Source: Arenibacter sp. F20364 (lineage in GTDB: Bacteria > Bacteroidota > Bacteroidia > Flavobacteriales > Flavobacteriaceae). Taken from it: a stretch of 64,000 nucleotides of DNA. The notes under the pieces were generated by a model. It was not told the origin of the DNA. It saw only the letters and a program-made list of their open reading frames with translations, and did no database searches. The position numbers and the translations under genes were made by a program. Positions 33,635-43,482 of the stretch are shown here, piece by piece (the first letter of the stretch is position 1; every line of letters begins with the position of its first letter). Location of the stretch: NCBI RefSeq assembly GCF_023015905.1, contig NZ_JALKBD010000022.1, positions 1-64,000 of the forward strand, in the 5' to 3' direction.

Positions 33635-34768
33635 ATGAAAATTAAAAACCTAATAATTTTTGGAACCCGTCCAGAAGCCATAAAGATGGCGCCATTAGTA
33701 AAGGAATTTCTTAAATTTCCTGATAATTTTGACACAAAGGTCTGTATTACTGCACAGCATAGGGAAATGTTAGACCAAGTCCTAGATTTTTTTGAGATTA
33801 GACCGGACTTTGACTTAAATCTAATGAAGCCCAATCAAAACTTATATACCCTTACTGCTGATATTATCACCAATTTAAAATCGGTTTTGGAAGAATTCAA
33901 GCCAGATTATGTTTATGTACATGGAGATACCACAACTACTATGGCTGCCAGTTTGGCTTCATTTTATGCCGGAGCTCAAGTCTGCCATATAGAAGCTGGT
34001 TTAAGAACCTTCAATATGCAGTCGCCATTTCCAGAGGAAATGAACAGAACTGTAACCGGAGTAATAAGTAACTTACATTATGCTCCAACGCCTACCTCCA
34101 GGGACAATTTACTACGAGAGAATAAAAAGAAAGAAAACATTGTAATAACTGGTAATACGGTTATTGATGCCCTTTTGTTTAGTGTAAATAAAGTAAATAG
34201 TCAAGAATTTGAAGATAAAGAAGTATCTCAATTAAGGTCACTTATAGATACTGACAAAAAATTAATATTAGTAACTGGACACAGAAGGGAGAATCACGGT
34301 CAAGGCTTTATTAATATATGTGGTGCTTTAAAGCAGATAGCATTGGACAATGCAGATGTACAAATTGTATACCCGGTTCATCTCAACCCAAATGTACAAA
34401 AACCAGTTTACGAACTTCTTGGGGACATCGCTAATATTTCCCTTATTTCACCACTTTCCTACCCCGCCTTTGTTTGGCTCATGGAAAAGTCTTATATGAT
34501 CATCACGGATAGCGGTGGTGTTCAGGAAGAAGCACCTAGTCTGGGTAAGCCTGTTTTAGTGATGCGGGACACCACGGAGCGTCCTGAAGCCGTAGATGCT
34601 GGTACGGTAGTACTGGTCGGCACCAGTTTGACTAAAATTGTTTCGGAAGCTTCGAAACTTCTAAACAATCCCGAGGCTTATGAGCAGATGGAAAAACTTC
34701 ACAACCCGTATGGAGATGGAACAGCATGTACCAGAATTGTGAACCATATTCTGGAAATAAATTCCTAA
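33635..34768 (+). CDS. wecB: UDP-N-acetylglucosamine 2-epimerase
   Basis: Interconverts UDP-GlcNAc and UDP-ManNAc in the cytoplasm. The 377-residue product starts MKIKNLIIFGTRPEAIKMAP, the diagnostic N-terminus. HIEAGLRTF, GHRRENHGQG, and DSGGVQEEAPSLGKPVLVMR with RPEAVDAGT are the nucleotide-binding and allosteric motifs. The longer in-frame start at 33578 lies within rfbD and is rejected. With wecC directly downstream it should provide UDP-ManNAcA for the polymer. Confidence 0.97.
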   Translation: MKIKNLIIFGTRPEAIKMAPLVKEFLKFPDNFDTKVCITAQHREMLDQVLDFFEIRPDFDLNLMKPNQNLYTLTADIITNLKSVLEEFKPDYVYVHGDTTTTMAASLASFYAGAQVCHIEAGLRTFNMQSPFPEEMNRTVTGVISNLHYAPTPTSRDNLLRENKKKENIVITGNTVIDALLFSVNKVNSQEFEDKEVSQLRSLIDTDKKLILVTGHRRENHGQGFINICGALKQIALDNADVQIVYPVHLNPNVQKPVYELLGDIANISLISPLSYPAFVWLMEKSYMIITDSGGVQEEAPSLGKPVLVMRDTTERPEAVDAGTVVLVGTSLTKIVSEASKLLNNPEAYEQMEKLHNPYGDGTACTRIVNHILEINS

Positions 34769-34887
34769 CAAAAACAGAACATAGCGCTCACAACCAATAA
34801 TACCAAGTATTTACCCAGCTGAGTTAAGAACTATGGAGCGTTGGGCCTGATAATAAGAATCATTCAATTGAAGAAATACGATTAAAA

Positions 34888-36096
34888 ATGAATAAACCAG
34901 AAGTAGTAATGATAGGCTTGGGCTATATTGGTCTTCCTACTGCCGCATTAATAGCACAAAACCAAACCCATGTCCATGGTGTAGACATTAACCCAGTGGT
35001 AGTAGAAACGATTAATGCAGGAAAAATTCATATCGTTGAACCTGAATTAGATAAAGCTGTAGCAAATGCAGTAAAAGATGGTTTTTTAACGGCATCCACT
35101 ACACCTGTGGTGGGCGGCACCTACTTAATTGTAGTGCCTACACCCTTCAAGGGAAAAAACGAACCGGATATTTCATTTGTTGAAGCAGCTACAAATGCAA
35201 TATTACCTTTGTTAAAGGAAGGTGACCTATATATTATTGAATCCACATCCCCAATTGGAACAACGGAAAAGATGATGGATCTAATATATAATGAACGGCC
35301 TGAGCTAAAAGGGAAAATCTATATAGCGTATTGTCCTGAACGTGTCCTGCCCGGTAATGTCATGTATGAATTAGTGCATAATGATAGAGTAATTGGCGGT
35401 GTGGATCAAAAATCAACTGATAAGGCTATGGCATTTTATGCCAACTATATAAAAGGAGAATTACATAGCACCAATGCGCGTACGGCAGAGATGTGTAAAT
35501 TGGTAGAAAATTCCTCTAGGGATGTACAGATTGCTTTTGCCAACGAACTATCACTTATCTGTGATAAAGCGGACATCAATGTTTGGGAATTAATTGCTTT
35601 GGCCAACAAACACCCTAGGGTTAATATTTTACAGCCCGGTTGTGGGGTAGGTGGACATTGTATAGCGGTAGATCCTTATTTTATAGTTGCTGATTACCCT
35701 ATGGAATCCCAAATTATTGGTAAGGCTAGGGAAATAAATAATTACAAATCCTTTTGGTGTGCAGAAAAAGTTCAAACCGCTAAACTACAATTTGAACTAA
35801 AGCACGGTCGTAAGCCTAGCATTGCCATAATGGGCTTGGCCTTCAAGCCCAATATTGATGATCTTAGAGAGTCTCCTGCAAAATACATTGCGCAAAAGGT
35901 GCTACAAAATGCCAATAATGAAGAGTATTATATTGTAGAACCCAATATTCACGAACATAAGGTGTTTAAATTAACCCCATACCAAGAGGCCGCAGAGAAA
36001 GCGGATATCCTTGTGTTTTTAGTGGCTCACAAGGAATTTAAAACATTAAAATTGAAAAAGGATCACATTGTATTGGATTTTTGCGGGATACGTTAA
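34888..36096 (+). CDS. wecC: UDP-N-acetyl-D-mannosamine dehydrogenase
   Basis: Oxidises UDP-ManNAc to UDP-ManNAcA with two NAD. 402 residues, with the Rossmann motif GLGYIGLPTAA at about 9-19. The active-site cysteine is in LQPGCGVGGHCIAVDPYF, and MGLAFKPNIDDLRESPA marks the C-terminal domain of the UDP-glucose/UDP-ManNAc dehydrogenase family. It follows wecB by 119 bases, and Wzx begins 11 bases after its stop codon. The wecB-wecC pair together with the WecG-type transferase downstream points to a ManNAcA-containing repeat unit. Confidence 0.96.
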   Translation: MNKPEVVMIGLGYIGLPTAALIAQNQTHVHGVDINPVVVETINAGKIHIVEPELDKAVANAVKDGFLTASTTPVVGGTYLIVVPTPFKGKNEPDISFVEAATNAILPLLKEGDLYIIESTSPIGTTEKMMDLIYNERPELKGKIYIAYCPERVLPGNVMYELVHNDRVIGGVDQKSTDKAMAFYANYIKGELHSTNARTAEMCKLVENSSRDVQIAFANELSLICDKADINVWELIALANKHPRVNILQPGCGVGGHCIAVDPYFIVADYPMESQIIGKAREINNYKSFWCAEKVQTAKLQFELKHGRKPSIAIMGLAFKPNIDDLRESPAKYIAQKVLQNANNEEYYIVEPNIHEHKVFKLTPYQEAAEKADILVFLVAHKEFKTLKLKKDHIVLDFCGIR

Positions 36097-36107
36097 ATCA
36101 TGGCTGA

Positions 36108-37571
36108 TTGAAGAAAATAAAGGAACTTATTGGAAAAGTTAACAAATCGGAAGATTTAAGGGAGTTCTCCGTTAATTCCTTTTGGTCATTCTTGGGCTCT
36201 GCAATTTCAAAAGGATTGCTTTTTGTGGCTTGGTTAATGGTCGCGAAAATATTGGGGAAAGAAGGCAATGGTGAAGTAGGAATTGTACGTTCCACCATCA
36301 ATGTATTTGTTATTTTCGTAGGATCTGGAATAGCACTAACAACTACTAAGTTCATTCCGGAATTATTGGAGAAAAACAAAGAAAGGGTGGGTAAAATTAT
36401 TAGCCTAACCTTAACTGTTTCTACACTTATTGGTTTTATTTTAAGCTTACTTTTGTTCATAGGGGCCTCGTTCATTGCCAATCATATTTTAAGTGCTCCT
36501 GACTTATTGGTTACATTACAAATAAGCTCTTTCCTTTTATTTTTAAGTGCCCTGAGTAGCCTTTTATCTGGTTGTTTAAGGGGTTTTAAGGACTTCAAGT
36601 CATTGATGGTTATTAACTTTTTCTACGGTATAAGCTTGCTTGGACTTTTGTATTTTGGGACTATTGAATACGGGGTAGAAGGAACTTTTGCAGGGTTTAC
36701 AATTAGCACCTTAATCTTGGTAATATTTGGAGTTTTTTATTTAAGAAAAAACCTTGTTCATAAGGAGATAGCACTTTCTTTTAATTTTAAGGGAGAATAT
36801 CCAATACTCAGACAATTCACCCTACCAGCCATTCTCACTGGTATTATGGTCATGCCCTTTAAATGGGGCATTGACACCATCATGGTAAACCACCAAAATG
36901 GCTTTAAGGAACTAGGCCTATTTACCGCACTAATATTGTTTCAGAATTTGGTAATGATGGTCACAACAACTCTAGATGCACCTTTGATCACTATCATGGT
37001 TAAAGAGAAAATCAATAAAAAAATAGAACGGTTAAACCTTATAATCCCCTGGGCCATTGGCATATTTATGGTCTTGCCCGTATTCTTTTTCCCAAATATC
37101 TATGGAGTTTTATTAGGAAAGGAGTATATGGAGGACGCGAATTATAAAGGCACTTTGTTCCTAATACTTATAACCACCACCATAATGCTGTATAAACAAG
37201 GCATAGCCCGGATTATGATCGTAAATAATCTTATGTGGTTAAGTTTTTTAAGTAATTTAATTTGGGGGATAATACTACTATCCGTATTCTATTTCACAAA
37301 AATCAAGGACGCCGAGTCAATGGCTTTTGCATATTTTATTGCTTATATAGTTAATACGGTAATTATCATACCCATATATGTAAAGAGAAAGATAATTCCG
37401 TTGTCATTGATCAAATCCAAATTATCCATCCTAATTTGGATTATTTTTTCTATCCTTGTGGTTACACTTTACCAATTTAATGTTGTCAATGTTGAAATTA
37501 GAATTTTGGGCCTAATAACGGCATTAGGGATCTTTACATCTTTATTTTATAAATTATTGTTCACGGATTAA
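36108..37571 (+). CDS. wzx: Wzx-type oligosaccharide flippase
   Basis: A 487-residue MOP-superfamily membrane protein with about 12-14 hydrophobic helices, consistent with moving undecaprenyl-linked repeat units across the inner membrane. It starts at a TTG (36108, MKKIKELIGKVNKSEDL); the nearby ATG at 36100 is closed by a stop codon after three codons. The stop codon of wzx shares a base with the start of the next gene (TAATG). Flippases of this kind are sequence-diverse, so the call rests on topology, length and position. Confidence 0.9.
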   Translation: MKKIKELIGKVNKSEDLREFSVNSFWSFLGSAISKGLLFVAWLMVAKILGKEGNGEVGIVRSTINVFVIFVGSGIALTTTKFIPELLEKNKERVGKIISLTLTVSTLIGFILSLLLFIGASFIANHILSAPDLLVTLQISSFLLFLSALSSLLSGCLRGFKDFKSLMVINFFYGISLLGLLYFGTIEYGVEGTFAGFTISTLILVIFGVFYLRKNLVHKEIALSFNFKGEYPILRQFTLPAILTGIMVMPFKWGIDTIMVNHQNGFKELGLFTALILFQNLVMMVTTTLDAPLITIMVKEKINKKIERLNLIIPWAIGIFMVLPVFFFPNIYGVLLGKEYMEDANYKGTLFLILITTTIMLYKQGIARIMIVNNLMWLSFLSNLIWGIILLSVFYFTKIKDAESMAFAYFIAYIVNTVIIIPIYVKRKIIPLSLIKSKLSILIWIIFSILVVTLYQFNVVNVEIRILGLITALGIFTSLFYKLLFTD

Positions 37572-38962
37572 TGAGAAAATACAACAATGTAGTTAAAAAT
37601 GTAGTCGACAACAATTTGTGTGTTGGTTGTGGGATTTGTGAACCGGTCTGCCCCACAGACAGCCTTAAAATTAAATTGAACCAAGAAGGAACCTATGAAC
37701 CTTATATGGAAAACAATGAGTGTGATGAAACCGGTAATTGCCTCAAAGTTTGTCCATTTAATCCATTCCCGGATAAAGAAGTAAGAACAGAGGACGAAAT
37801 CTCTGATAAGATAAATATTCAGGAGGATAATTTTAATCATTCCAAAGCCTTTGGAAAATATCATTCCCTCCATGTAGGTTATGCCAGTGATTATCGCGAA
37901 GAAGCTTCCTCAGGAGGAATTGCAACTTGGTTATTAAAAAAAATGCTCCGCGAGAAAATTGTAGATGCGGTTATTACCACCGTTGAAGAAACATCGGACA
38001 ACAATAGGTATTTTAAATATGTTATAATCGACAAACCTGAGCAATTAGACTTATCTTCTAAAACCAAATACTACCCGATTGAACTAAGCGAAGTATTAAG
38101 ACTATCCCAAAAGAAATCCGGTAATTTTGCCTTGATAGGTTTACCGTGTTCCATTAAGGCGATACGTCTGGCCCAAATAAATGACCCAAGCAATTGGCAT
38201 CATATAAAATTTACGATTAGCATTTTTTGCGGGGGATTAAAAAGTTCATTTTTTACGGAATATTTGGCTTCCAAAATTGGGGTTGGACCTAACCAAATCA
38301 CCAAACCGCAGTATAGGGTCAAAAATGTAAACTCCAACGCAGGTGATTATTCCTTTTCTTGTGTTAAAAAAGGAGAACAAACTCCTCGTGTATTGCCGAT
38401 GAAACAAGTTGGGGATATGTGGGGAACCGGTTACTTTAAGCCAAACCCCTGTGATTTTTGTGAAGATTTATCAGGAGAATTGGCCGATATCTCATTAGGT
38501 GACGCCTGGATACCACCATATAATCAAGATGGTCGAGGAAATAGCCTCATAATTACAAGAACCATTTTAGCCAAACAACTAATAGCAGATGGCATTGGGG
38601 ATAAACAATTATTATGTGATGTAATCAGTAAAAAGCAAGCATTTCTTTCTCAAGAAGGAAACTATAACCATAGAAGAAAAGGGTTGTCATATCGCCTCAA
38701 ATGGGCCGACAGAGATAACCAAATAGTTCCTCCCAAAAGAACAAAAAAGGTTTTTATAGAAAACCCAATTAAAGCTAAAATTTTTAGGCTAAGACAAAAG
38801 ATTCAAATTGAAAGTACGATTTTTTGGGGAATGGAAAGAAATAAAATGGAATCCAATTTTGAAAAGAACATTTCAGCAACTAAAAATAAGCTTATGTTTT
38901 ATACTAAATTGGATCATTTATATCGAAAAAAATATTGGATAAGAAAACTGAAAGGAAAATGA
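37571..38962 (+). CDS. Coenzyme F420 hydrogenase/dehydrogenase beta-subunit-like iron-sulfur protein
   Basis: A 463-residue protein with an N-terminal ferredoxin domain. One cluster motif is CVGCGICEPVCP (Cys17, 20, 23 and 27); a second, incomplete-looking set has Cys51, Cys57 and Cys61. The FrhB-like C-terminal domain follows from about residue 95, with EASSGGIATWLLKK, IGLPCSIKAIR and SLGDAWIPPYN. Such proteins occur beside polysaccharide pyruvyl transferases in many surface-sugar loci, as here, where the two genes overlap by four bases. Its redox role in sugar modification is not established. It also overlaps wzx by one base. Confidence 0.88.
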   Translation: MRKYNNVVKNVVDNNLCVGCGICEPVCPTDSLKIKLNQEGTYEPYMENNECDETGNCLKVCPFNPFPDKEVRTEDEISDKINIQEDNFNHSKAFGKYHSLHVGYASDYREEASSGGIATWLLKKMLREKIVDAVITTVEETSDNNRYFKYVIIDKPEQLDLSSKTKYYPIELSEVLRLSQKKSGNFALIGLPCSIKAIRLAQINDPSNWHHIKFTISIFCGGLKSSFFTEYLASKIGVGPNQITKPQYRVKNVNSNAGDYSFSCVKKGEQTPRVLPMKQVGDMWGTGYFKPNPCDFCEDLSGELADISLGDAWIPPYNQDGRGNSLIITRTILAKQLIADGIGDKQLLCDVISKKQAFLSQEGNYNHRRKGLSYRLKWADRDNQIVPPKRTKKVFIENPIKAKIFRLRQKIQIESTIFWGMERNKMESNFEKNISATKNKLMFYTKLDHLYRKKYWIRKLKGK

Positions 38963-40170
38963 AAAATATATTATTGTACGGTATTTGGGGAGTATATAAT
39001 TACGGTTGTGAAGCAATTGTTAGGGGCACGGTAAATAGTCTTCGAACAATGTTTCCTGATGCGACAATTACTTACGCTTCATTTGATGTTGAAGATGACA
39101 AAAAAAGGTTGAAAGGATGCGATATTAAAATAATTGAAAGACCTTTCCACAATAGTCTAATAAAACGCATTATAAGGAAACTGTTATCATATGTAAATAT
39201 TGATTATCCAGTGTATATTGATTCATTTGATCTTGTAAACGATTATGACCTCATCGTATCCATTGGTGGAGACATGTATACTATTAGTTCTACCGGATAT
39301 TATCCTTACTCTTTAATGAAATTTGGTGATGTGGCTATTCAAAAAGGCAAAAAATATATTCTTTGGGGTTGCTCTATTGGACCATTTGACGATCACCCTA
39401 AAATTTTAAGGAAATTCCAACAACATTTAGGAAATGTATCCTTGATTGTTAGCAGGGAACATGAAACTGTGGAATACCTTGAAAAAATTGGGGTATCAAA
39501 CAATGTATTTTTCGCCCCCGATCCAGCTTATAATGTTGCCACGGATAATATAAAAATTGATGACAATAGTACCGAGATATCTGCTATTGGCATTAATTTG
39601 AGTCCATTATCCACTCTTTACTTCACCGATAATTTGGAGGAAGCAATTAAAAATCAATCCAAGACCATATCTGATATTATAAAAGAATTAAATTGTAAAG
39701 TTATTCTATTGCCACATGTTCTATCCAAGGACATCAAGGATGATGACTATAGATATCTTTTAAAAATAAAAAATATAGTTTCTAAAATACACGGAAATAG
39801 AATAGAAATTGTTGAAAATGACCCAGGTTTTATAGGAATTAAAGAGCATATTAAAAGGTGTGACGTTGTAGTTGCGGCTAGAATGCATTGTGCCGTAAAT
39901 GCAGTGGCGACCCATATACCAGCTATATTTCTTTCCTATAGCAAAAAATCCTTGGGAATGGCCAACTTAATTTATAAAAGTACCGATTTTGTAATGGATC
40001 TCGAAGAGTTCAACAACTCAGGTGCTATTATTGCTAAAATTCGGGAAATTTTGAAAATTGACAAACCGAATTTTTACTCCAAGGTTAATGAACTTAGGAG
40101 AACAAGTTATCTTGGTGAAGTGAAAAAACATATTTTAACGTCCACTCAGAGGTCTGCCATAAATGATTAA
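38959..40170 (+). CDS. Polysaccharide pyruvyl transferase family protein
   Basis: A 403-residue protein starting MKNILLYGIWGVYNYGCEAI at an ATG that overlaps the upstream stop codon (ATGA). The N-terminal Gly-rich block, the middle WGCSIGPFDD and the late ARMHCAVNAVATHIPAIFLS block (about 300-320) are those of the WcaK/CsaB pyruvyl-transferase superfamily. Members add a pyruvate ketal to a sugar from phosphoenolpyruvate. The longer start at 38935 is rejected. The tight coupling to the FrhB-like gene suggests the two act together on the same sugar. Confidence 0.88.
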   Translation: MKNILLYGIWGVYNYGCEAIVRGTVNSLRTMFPDATITYASFDVEDDKKRLKGCDIKIIERPFHNSLIKRIIRKLLSYVNIDYPVYIDSFDLVNDYDLIVSIGGDMYTISSTGYYPYSLMKFGDVAIQKGKKYILWGCSIGPFDDHPKILRKFQQHLGNVSLIVSREHETVEYLEKIGVSNNVFFAPDPAYNVATDNIKIDDNSTEISAIGINLSPLSTLYFTDNLEEAIKNQSKTISDIIKELNCKVILLPHVLSKDIKDDDYRYLLKIKNIVSKIHGNRIEIVENDPGFIGIKEHIKRCDVVVAARMHCAVNAVATHIPAIFLSYSKKSLGMANLIYKSTDFVMDLEEFNNSGAIIAKIREILKIDKPNFYSKVNELRRTSYLGEVKKHILTSTQRSAIND

Positions 40171-40211
40171 TTATGCGATATGAAATATTTTGAAATATAA
40201 ACTATGTCGCA

Positions 40212-41231
40212 ATGAGAAGTAAAGTGCTATTTTATCTAACCAAGTATAAATCTGTAAATGATGCGGTTCAGTATTACTTACAAATAATTAGTGAAGCCCT
40301 CACCGGCCAGACCAATTTTCATGTCTATGAGAATTTGAAGGAGGCTAAATCTGCTGATATAATTGTAACCTATTTTGTTAAAGACTACTTTGTAGCGCGT
40401 ATAATGCACCCGCGAAGCACTATAATTAATTGGTTTCAAGGGATTCTTCCGGAGGAATCTTACATGTGGCAAAAAAGTAAATTGCGTTACTACATGTATA
40501 GTTTTATGGAGTGGTTTTGCCTAAAGACATCGGACTATAATTTTTTTGTTTCCGAGGCAATGTTGGATCATTATCAAAGAAAATACAATTACAAAGGCAA
40601 TAAGTACTTTATCATGCCCTGTTTTAATGCTCAAATGAAGGATGACTTTGAGATGAAAGTTGATAGGCCCTCATTTGTATACATTGGTTCCCTTTCCAAG
40701 TGGCAATGCTTAGACGAGACTTTAGAGGTTTTTAAAGAATTAAACAAGCAAATTCCTACTGCTTCCATTGAAATCTTGACCAACAAGCAGGAGGAGGCTA
40801 GACAGTTATTAAAAAAATACCAAATAGTAAATGGGAGTGTAAATTATGTGCCCTTGGAAGAACTGTCGGAATATTTGGTTAAATTTAAATTCGGCTTTTT
40901 GATCAGAGAGGACATTAATATCAATAATGTGGCAACCCCCAACAAGTTATGTACCTACATGGCATCTGGGGTGATACCCGTTTATTCTGATGTAATTGAT
41001 TCTTTTAAAATTCACATGAAGGGTGTGAAACACAAAATAACATTAGCAACACAGTTTGATTTGGAAGAGGCTAAAAATCAAATTGTTGAATATGAAAGGA
41101 GCACAGTTATAGATTACACAGAATTACATAGCGATTACACCAAACTTTTTAATGTGTTTTACAATAAAGATCAATATGTAGGTAAGATAAGATTAGCTCT
41201 AAACGAACTGGACATAAAGGAAAAAGTTTAA
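40212..41231 (+). CDS. Glycosyltransferase (GT-B type, probable)
   Basis: A 339-residue cytoplasmic protein of two Rossmann-like halves. The C-terminal half has SFVYIGSLSKWQCLDETLEV (a sugar-nucleotide-binding start) and GFLIREDININNVATPNKLC, where the Glu/Asn region is like the donor site of family 4 enzymes. No membrane helix is present. Donor and linkage cannot be told from the sequence. It sits between the pyruvyl transferase and wzy genes in the variable core of the locus, where the base composition is visibly AT-rich. Confidence 0.8.
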   Translation: MRSKVLFYLTKYKSVNDAVQYYLQIISEALTGQTNFHVYENLKEAKSADIIVTYFVKDYFVARIMHPRSTIINWFQGILPEESYMWQKSKLRYYMYSFMEWFCLKTSDYNFFVSEAMLDHYQRKYNYKGNKYFIMPCFNAQMKDDFEMKVDRPSFVYIGSLSKWQCLDETLEVFKELNKQIPTASIEILTNKQEEARQLLKKYQIVNGSVNYVPLEELSEYLVKFKFGFLIREDININNVATPNKLCTYMASGVIPVYSDVIDSFKIHMKGVKHKITLATQFDLEEAKNQIVEYERSTVIDYTELHSDYTKLFNVFYNKDQYVGKIRLALNELDIKEKV

Positions 41232-41249
41232 CTTCAAAAATAATATTTT

Positions 41250-42479
41250 TTGCGAGTCTCGATTAAAAATACAGCCGTGGTTCTTCCATTGGTTCTAATT
41301 TTCGTTTCGGAGTATTTTAGATTTACCAGTCCCGCATTAGGGCTCTATCTAAAATTATTTGCAGCACTCTTGATGGTCCTGATTTCCATTCTTTTTCGCA
41401 AATTTGACAAAAACCTTGTTTTTTTTTCAACATTGTTCTTGCCTTTTTTGATTCTCCATTTTTTTTTATCCTTCAACTACAATGCTGCTACTGAAGAATT
41501 AATTAGATATCTTTTCCCTATTATAGTGCTGTTTTACGGTTATGCCATCAAGGAAAATTATAAGTTTCTGTTCAAGTTTTTACTGGTATTTCTGATTTTG
41601 AATTATATAGCCCAAATTTTTAACTATTATTTTTGGTCACAAGGTATAAACCAATGGTTCTATGTCTATACATCGACAGGGCGCGTTAATATTCCCGCAG
41701 TTGCCGGTATCCTCAGGGCTACTGGCCTAATGGGCTTTTTTAGCACATTTGGTTTCTTTAACCTCATTATGTATTTCCTAATTGACTTTTTTTATGAAGG
41801 AAAATTTAAGAAAACCCTTATGGTTCTTACGGTGGTATTTTTATTCCTTAGTTTGTCCTTTAAAGGTATAGGTACATTTTTGTTCCTATTATTCTTATTC
41901 TCCAATAAAAAAATAAAAATTATAGGGATAGCGCTCTTTGTTTCTTTTGTGACCTTTGTATTCTTCCCTTCCAAGGTAGCTTTCATGGCTGACAATGCAA
42001 AAATTAGAATTGAAGCTTATATATCGGAAGGTAATTCAGCACGATCCGAATCGTACAGGGTTATGTTTCAAAACACTGATTTCTTGTTCGGAGAGGGCCT
42101 TGGTTCATTTGGAGGACCTGCATCTACGAAATATAAGTCCCCATACTATGATGAAGTAAATTTTAATTGGTACGGCCTGCCAAATTTACCTACCACGGAT
42201 ACCTTTTATCCACATTTGTTTATAGAAATAGGTTTTATTGGCACTTTGTTATACCTATTTCTTTTCTTAGTTCCATTATTAAGGGCAAAGAAATTAAGTG
42301 TAGTATACTTTAAAGCCATATTAATAATTTACTTTGCCCTTTTCGTGGATGCACTCTTTACATATTCGCTTAATAATTTGGTTTATTTATCTGTTTCATT
42401 ATTATTAATCCCCGCCATATTACACTATGAAAAAGAAAACAAAGGTCCTGTTTCTAGCCAATATTCCCCAAGCAGATAA
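41250..42479 (+). CDS. wzy: Wzy-type O-antigen/capsule polymerase
   Basis: A 409-residue polytopic inner-membrane protein with about ten to twelve helices. It has the large periplasmic loop usual for polymerases around residues 250-310 (FLFGEGLGSFGG, then PTTDTFYPHLFIEIGFIG). It starts at a TTG (41250, MRVSIKNTAVVLPLVLIF); I see no in-frame ATG closer to the first helix. The following glycosyltransferase gene begins 53 bases before its stop codon. Polymerases of this class share little sequence, so the call rests on topology and context. Confidence 0.82.
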   Translation: MRVSIKNTAVVLPLVLIFVSEYFRFTSPALGLYLKLFAALLMVLISILFRKFDKNLVFFSTLFLPFLILHFFLSFNYNAATEELIRYLFPIIVLFYGYAIKENYKFLFKFLLVFLILNYIAQIFNYYFWSQGINQWFYVYTSTGRVNIPAVAGILRATGLMGFFSTFGFFNLIMYFLIDFFYEGKFKKTLMVLTVVFLFLSLSFKGIGTFLFLLFLFSNKKIKIIGIALFVSFVTFVFFPSKVAFMADNAKIRIEAYISEGNSARSESYRVMFQNTDFLFGEGLGSFGGPASTKYKSPYYDEVNFNWYGLPNLPTTDTFYPHLFIEIGFIGTLLYLFLFLVPLLRAKKLSVVYFKAILIIYFALFVDALFTYSLNNLVYLSVSLLLIPAILHYEKENKGPVSSQYSPSR

Positions 42480-43467
42480 AAGGTCGGTAGGCGGTGCTAC
42501 CATGTTGTCAAAAAAAATATTGGACTTCCTTCAAACGAAAGAAGAAATAGATTTGACGCATTATCAATTCAGAAAAAACTGGAAACCGAAATTTCAAATA
42601 GTGGATTTTATTCTGCTTTCCCTAAAATTGCCCTTTATAATCCGGAAATATGATGTTGTGAGCATTCATTCCACTCCAGATATGAATTTAGTATTAGGCC
42701 CAGTTTTGGTTACAATTGCCAAAACATTTAATAAAAAAATTGTATATCATTTTTTTGGCGGCAATTTTTATAATCAATACACTTCCGCCCCAAAATTTAT
42801 TAGAAGGATAGTAGACAATACAACCTTTAAAGCGGACTTCGTATTTTTTGAAACCAAACAACTCCTTAATTTCTTTACTACAAACAGAACTACCAATATG
42901 ATATGGTTGCCCAATTCCAGGGATAAAATTATAAACAAGTTTCCAAAAAGATCGTTCAACAAAAAATTTGTTTTTATATCAAGGGTTATTAAAGAAAAGG
43001 GTATTGATTTAATATTGGAGGCCTTTGAAAAACTGGATAACTCCTATACCGTTTCCATTTATGGGCCAATACCCCCCAACACCTATAGCGTTGAGGAACT
43101 AACAAAGCGTAATTGCTCTTATAAAGGGATTTTATCAGAAAAGGAAGTAACAGAGGTATTAAACGAAAATGATGTACTTTTGCTACCAACCTATTTTGAC
43201 GGTGAAGGTTATCCTGGCATCATCATTGAATCTTTATCAATGGCAATGCCAGTTATATCAAGTGATTGGAAGGCTATAAATGAAATAATATCTACTGGCT
43301 ATAATGGCCTTTTATGTATACCTAAAAATCCAGACTCCCTATTGAAGCAAATTCTTCATCTAAACCAAGAAAACTACCCCTTGTTTTCCAAGAATGCATG
43401 GGAAAGTTTTGAAAGATTTAATGCTGATAAGGTCTTTAAAAAATTGCTAAACAGTTACTTAAGTTAA
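42427..43467 (+). CDS. Glycosyltransferase family 4 protein
   Basis: A 346-residue GT-B enzyme. The N-terminus MKKKTKVLFLANIPQADKRS is followed by RSVGGATML, the acceptor loop. The C-terminal half has FVFISRVIKEKGIDLILEAF and LLPTYFDGEGYPGIIIESLS. The latter is the family 4 donor motif (E-x7-E type), with YPGIIIE holding the second acid. It overlaps wzy by 53 bases, indicating translational coupling. The transferred sugar is not predictable. Confidence 0.9.
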   Translation: MKKKTKVLFLANIPQADKRSVGGATMLSKKILDFLQTKEEIDLTHYQFRKNWKPKFQIVDFILLSLKLPFIIRKYDVVSIHSTPDMNLVLGPVLVTIAKTFNKKIVYHFFGGNFYNQYTSAPKFIRRIVDNTTFKADFVFFETKQLLNFFTTNRTTNMIWLPNSRDKIINKFPKRSFNKKFVFISRVIKEKGIDLILEAFEKLDNSYTVSIYGPIPPNTYSVEELTKRNCSYKGILSEKEVTEVLNENDVLLLPTYFDGEGYPGIIIESLSMAMPVISSDWKAINEIISTGYNGLLCIPKNPDSLLKQILHLNQENYPLFSKNAWESFERFNADKVFKKLLNSYLS

Positions 43468-43482
43468 ATACAAAAAACACTA

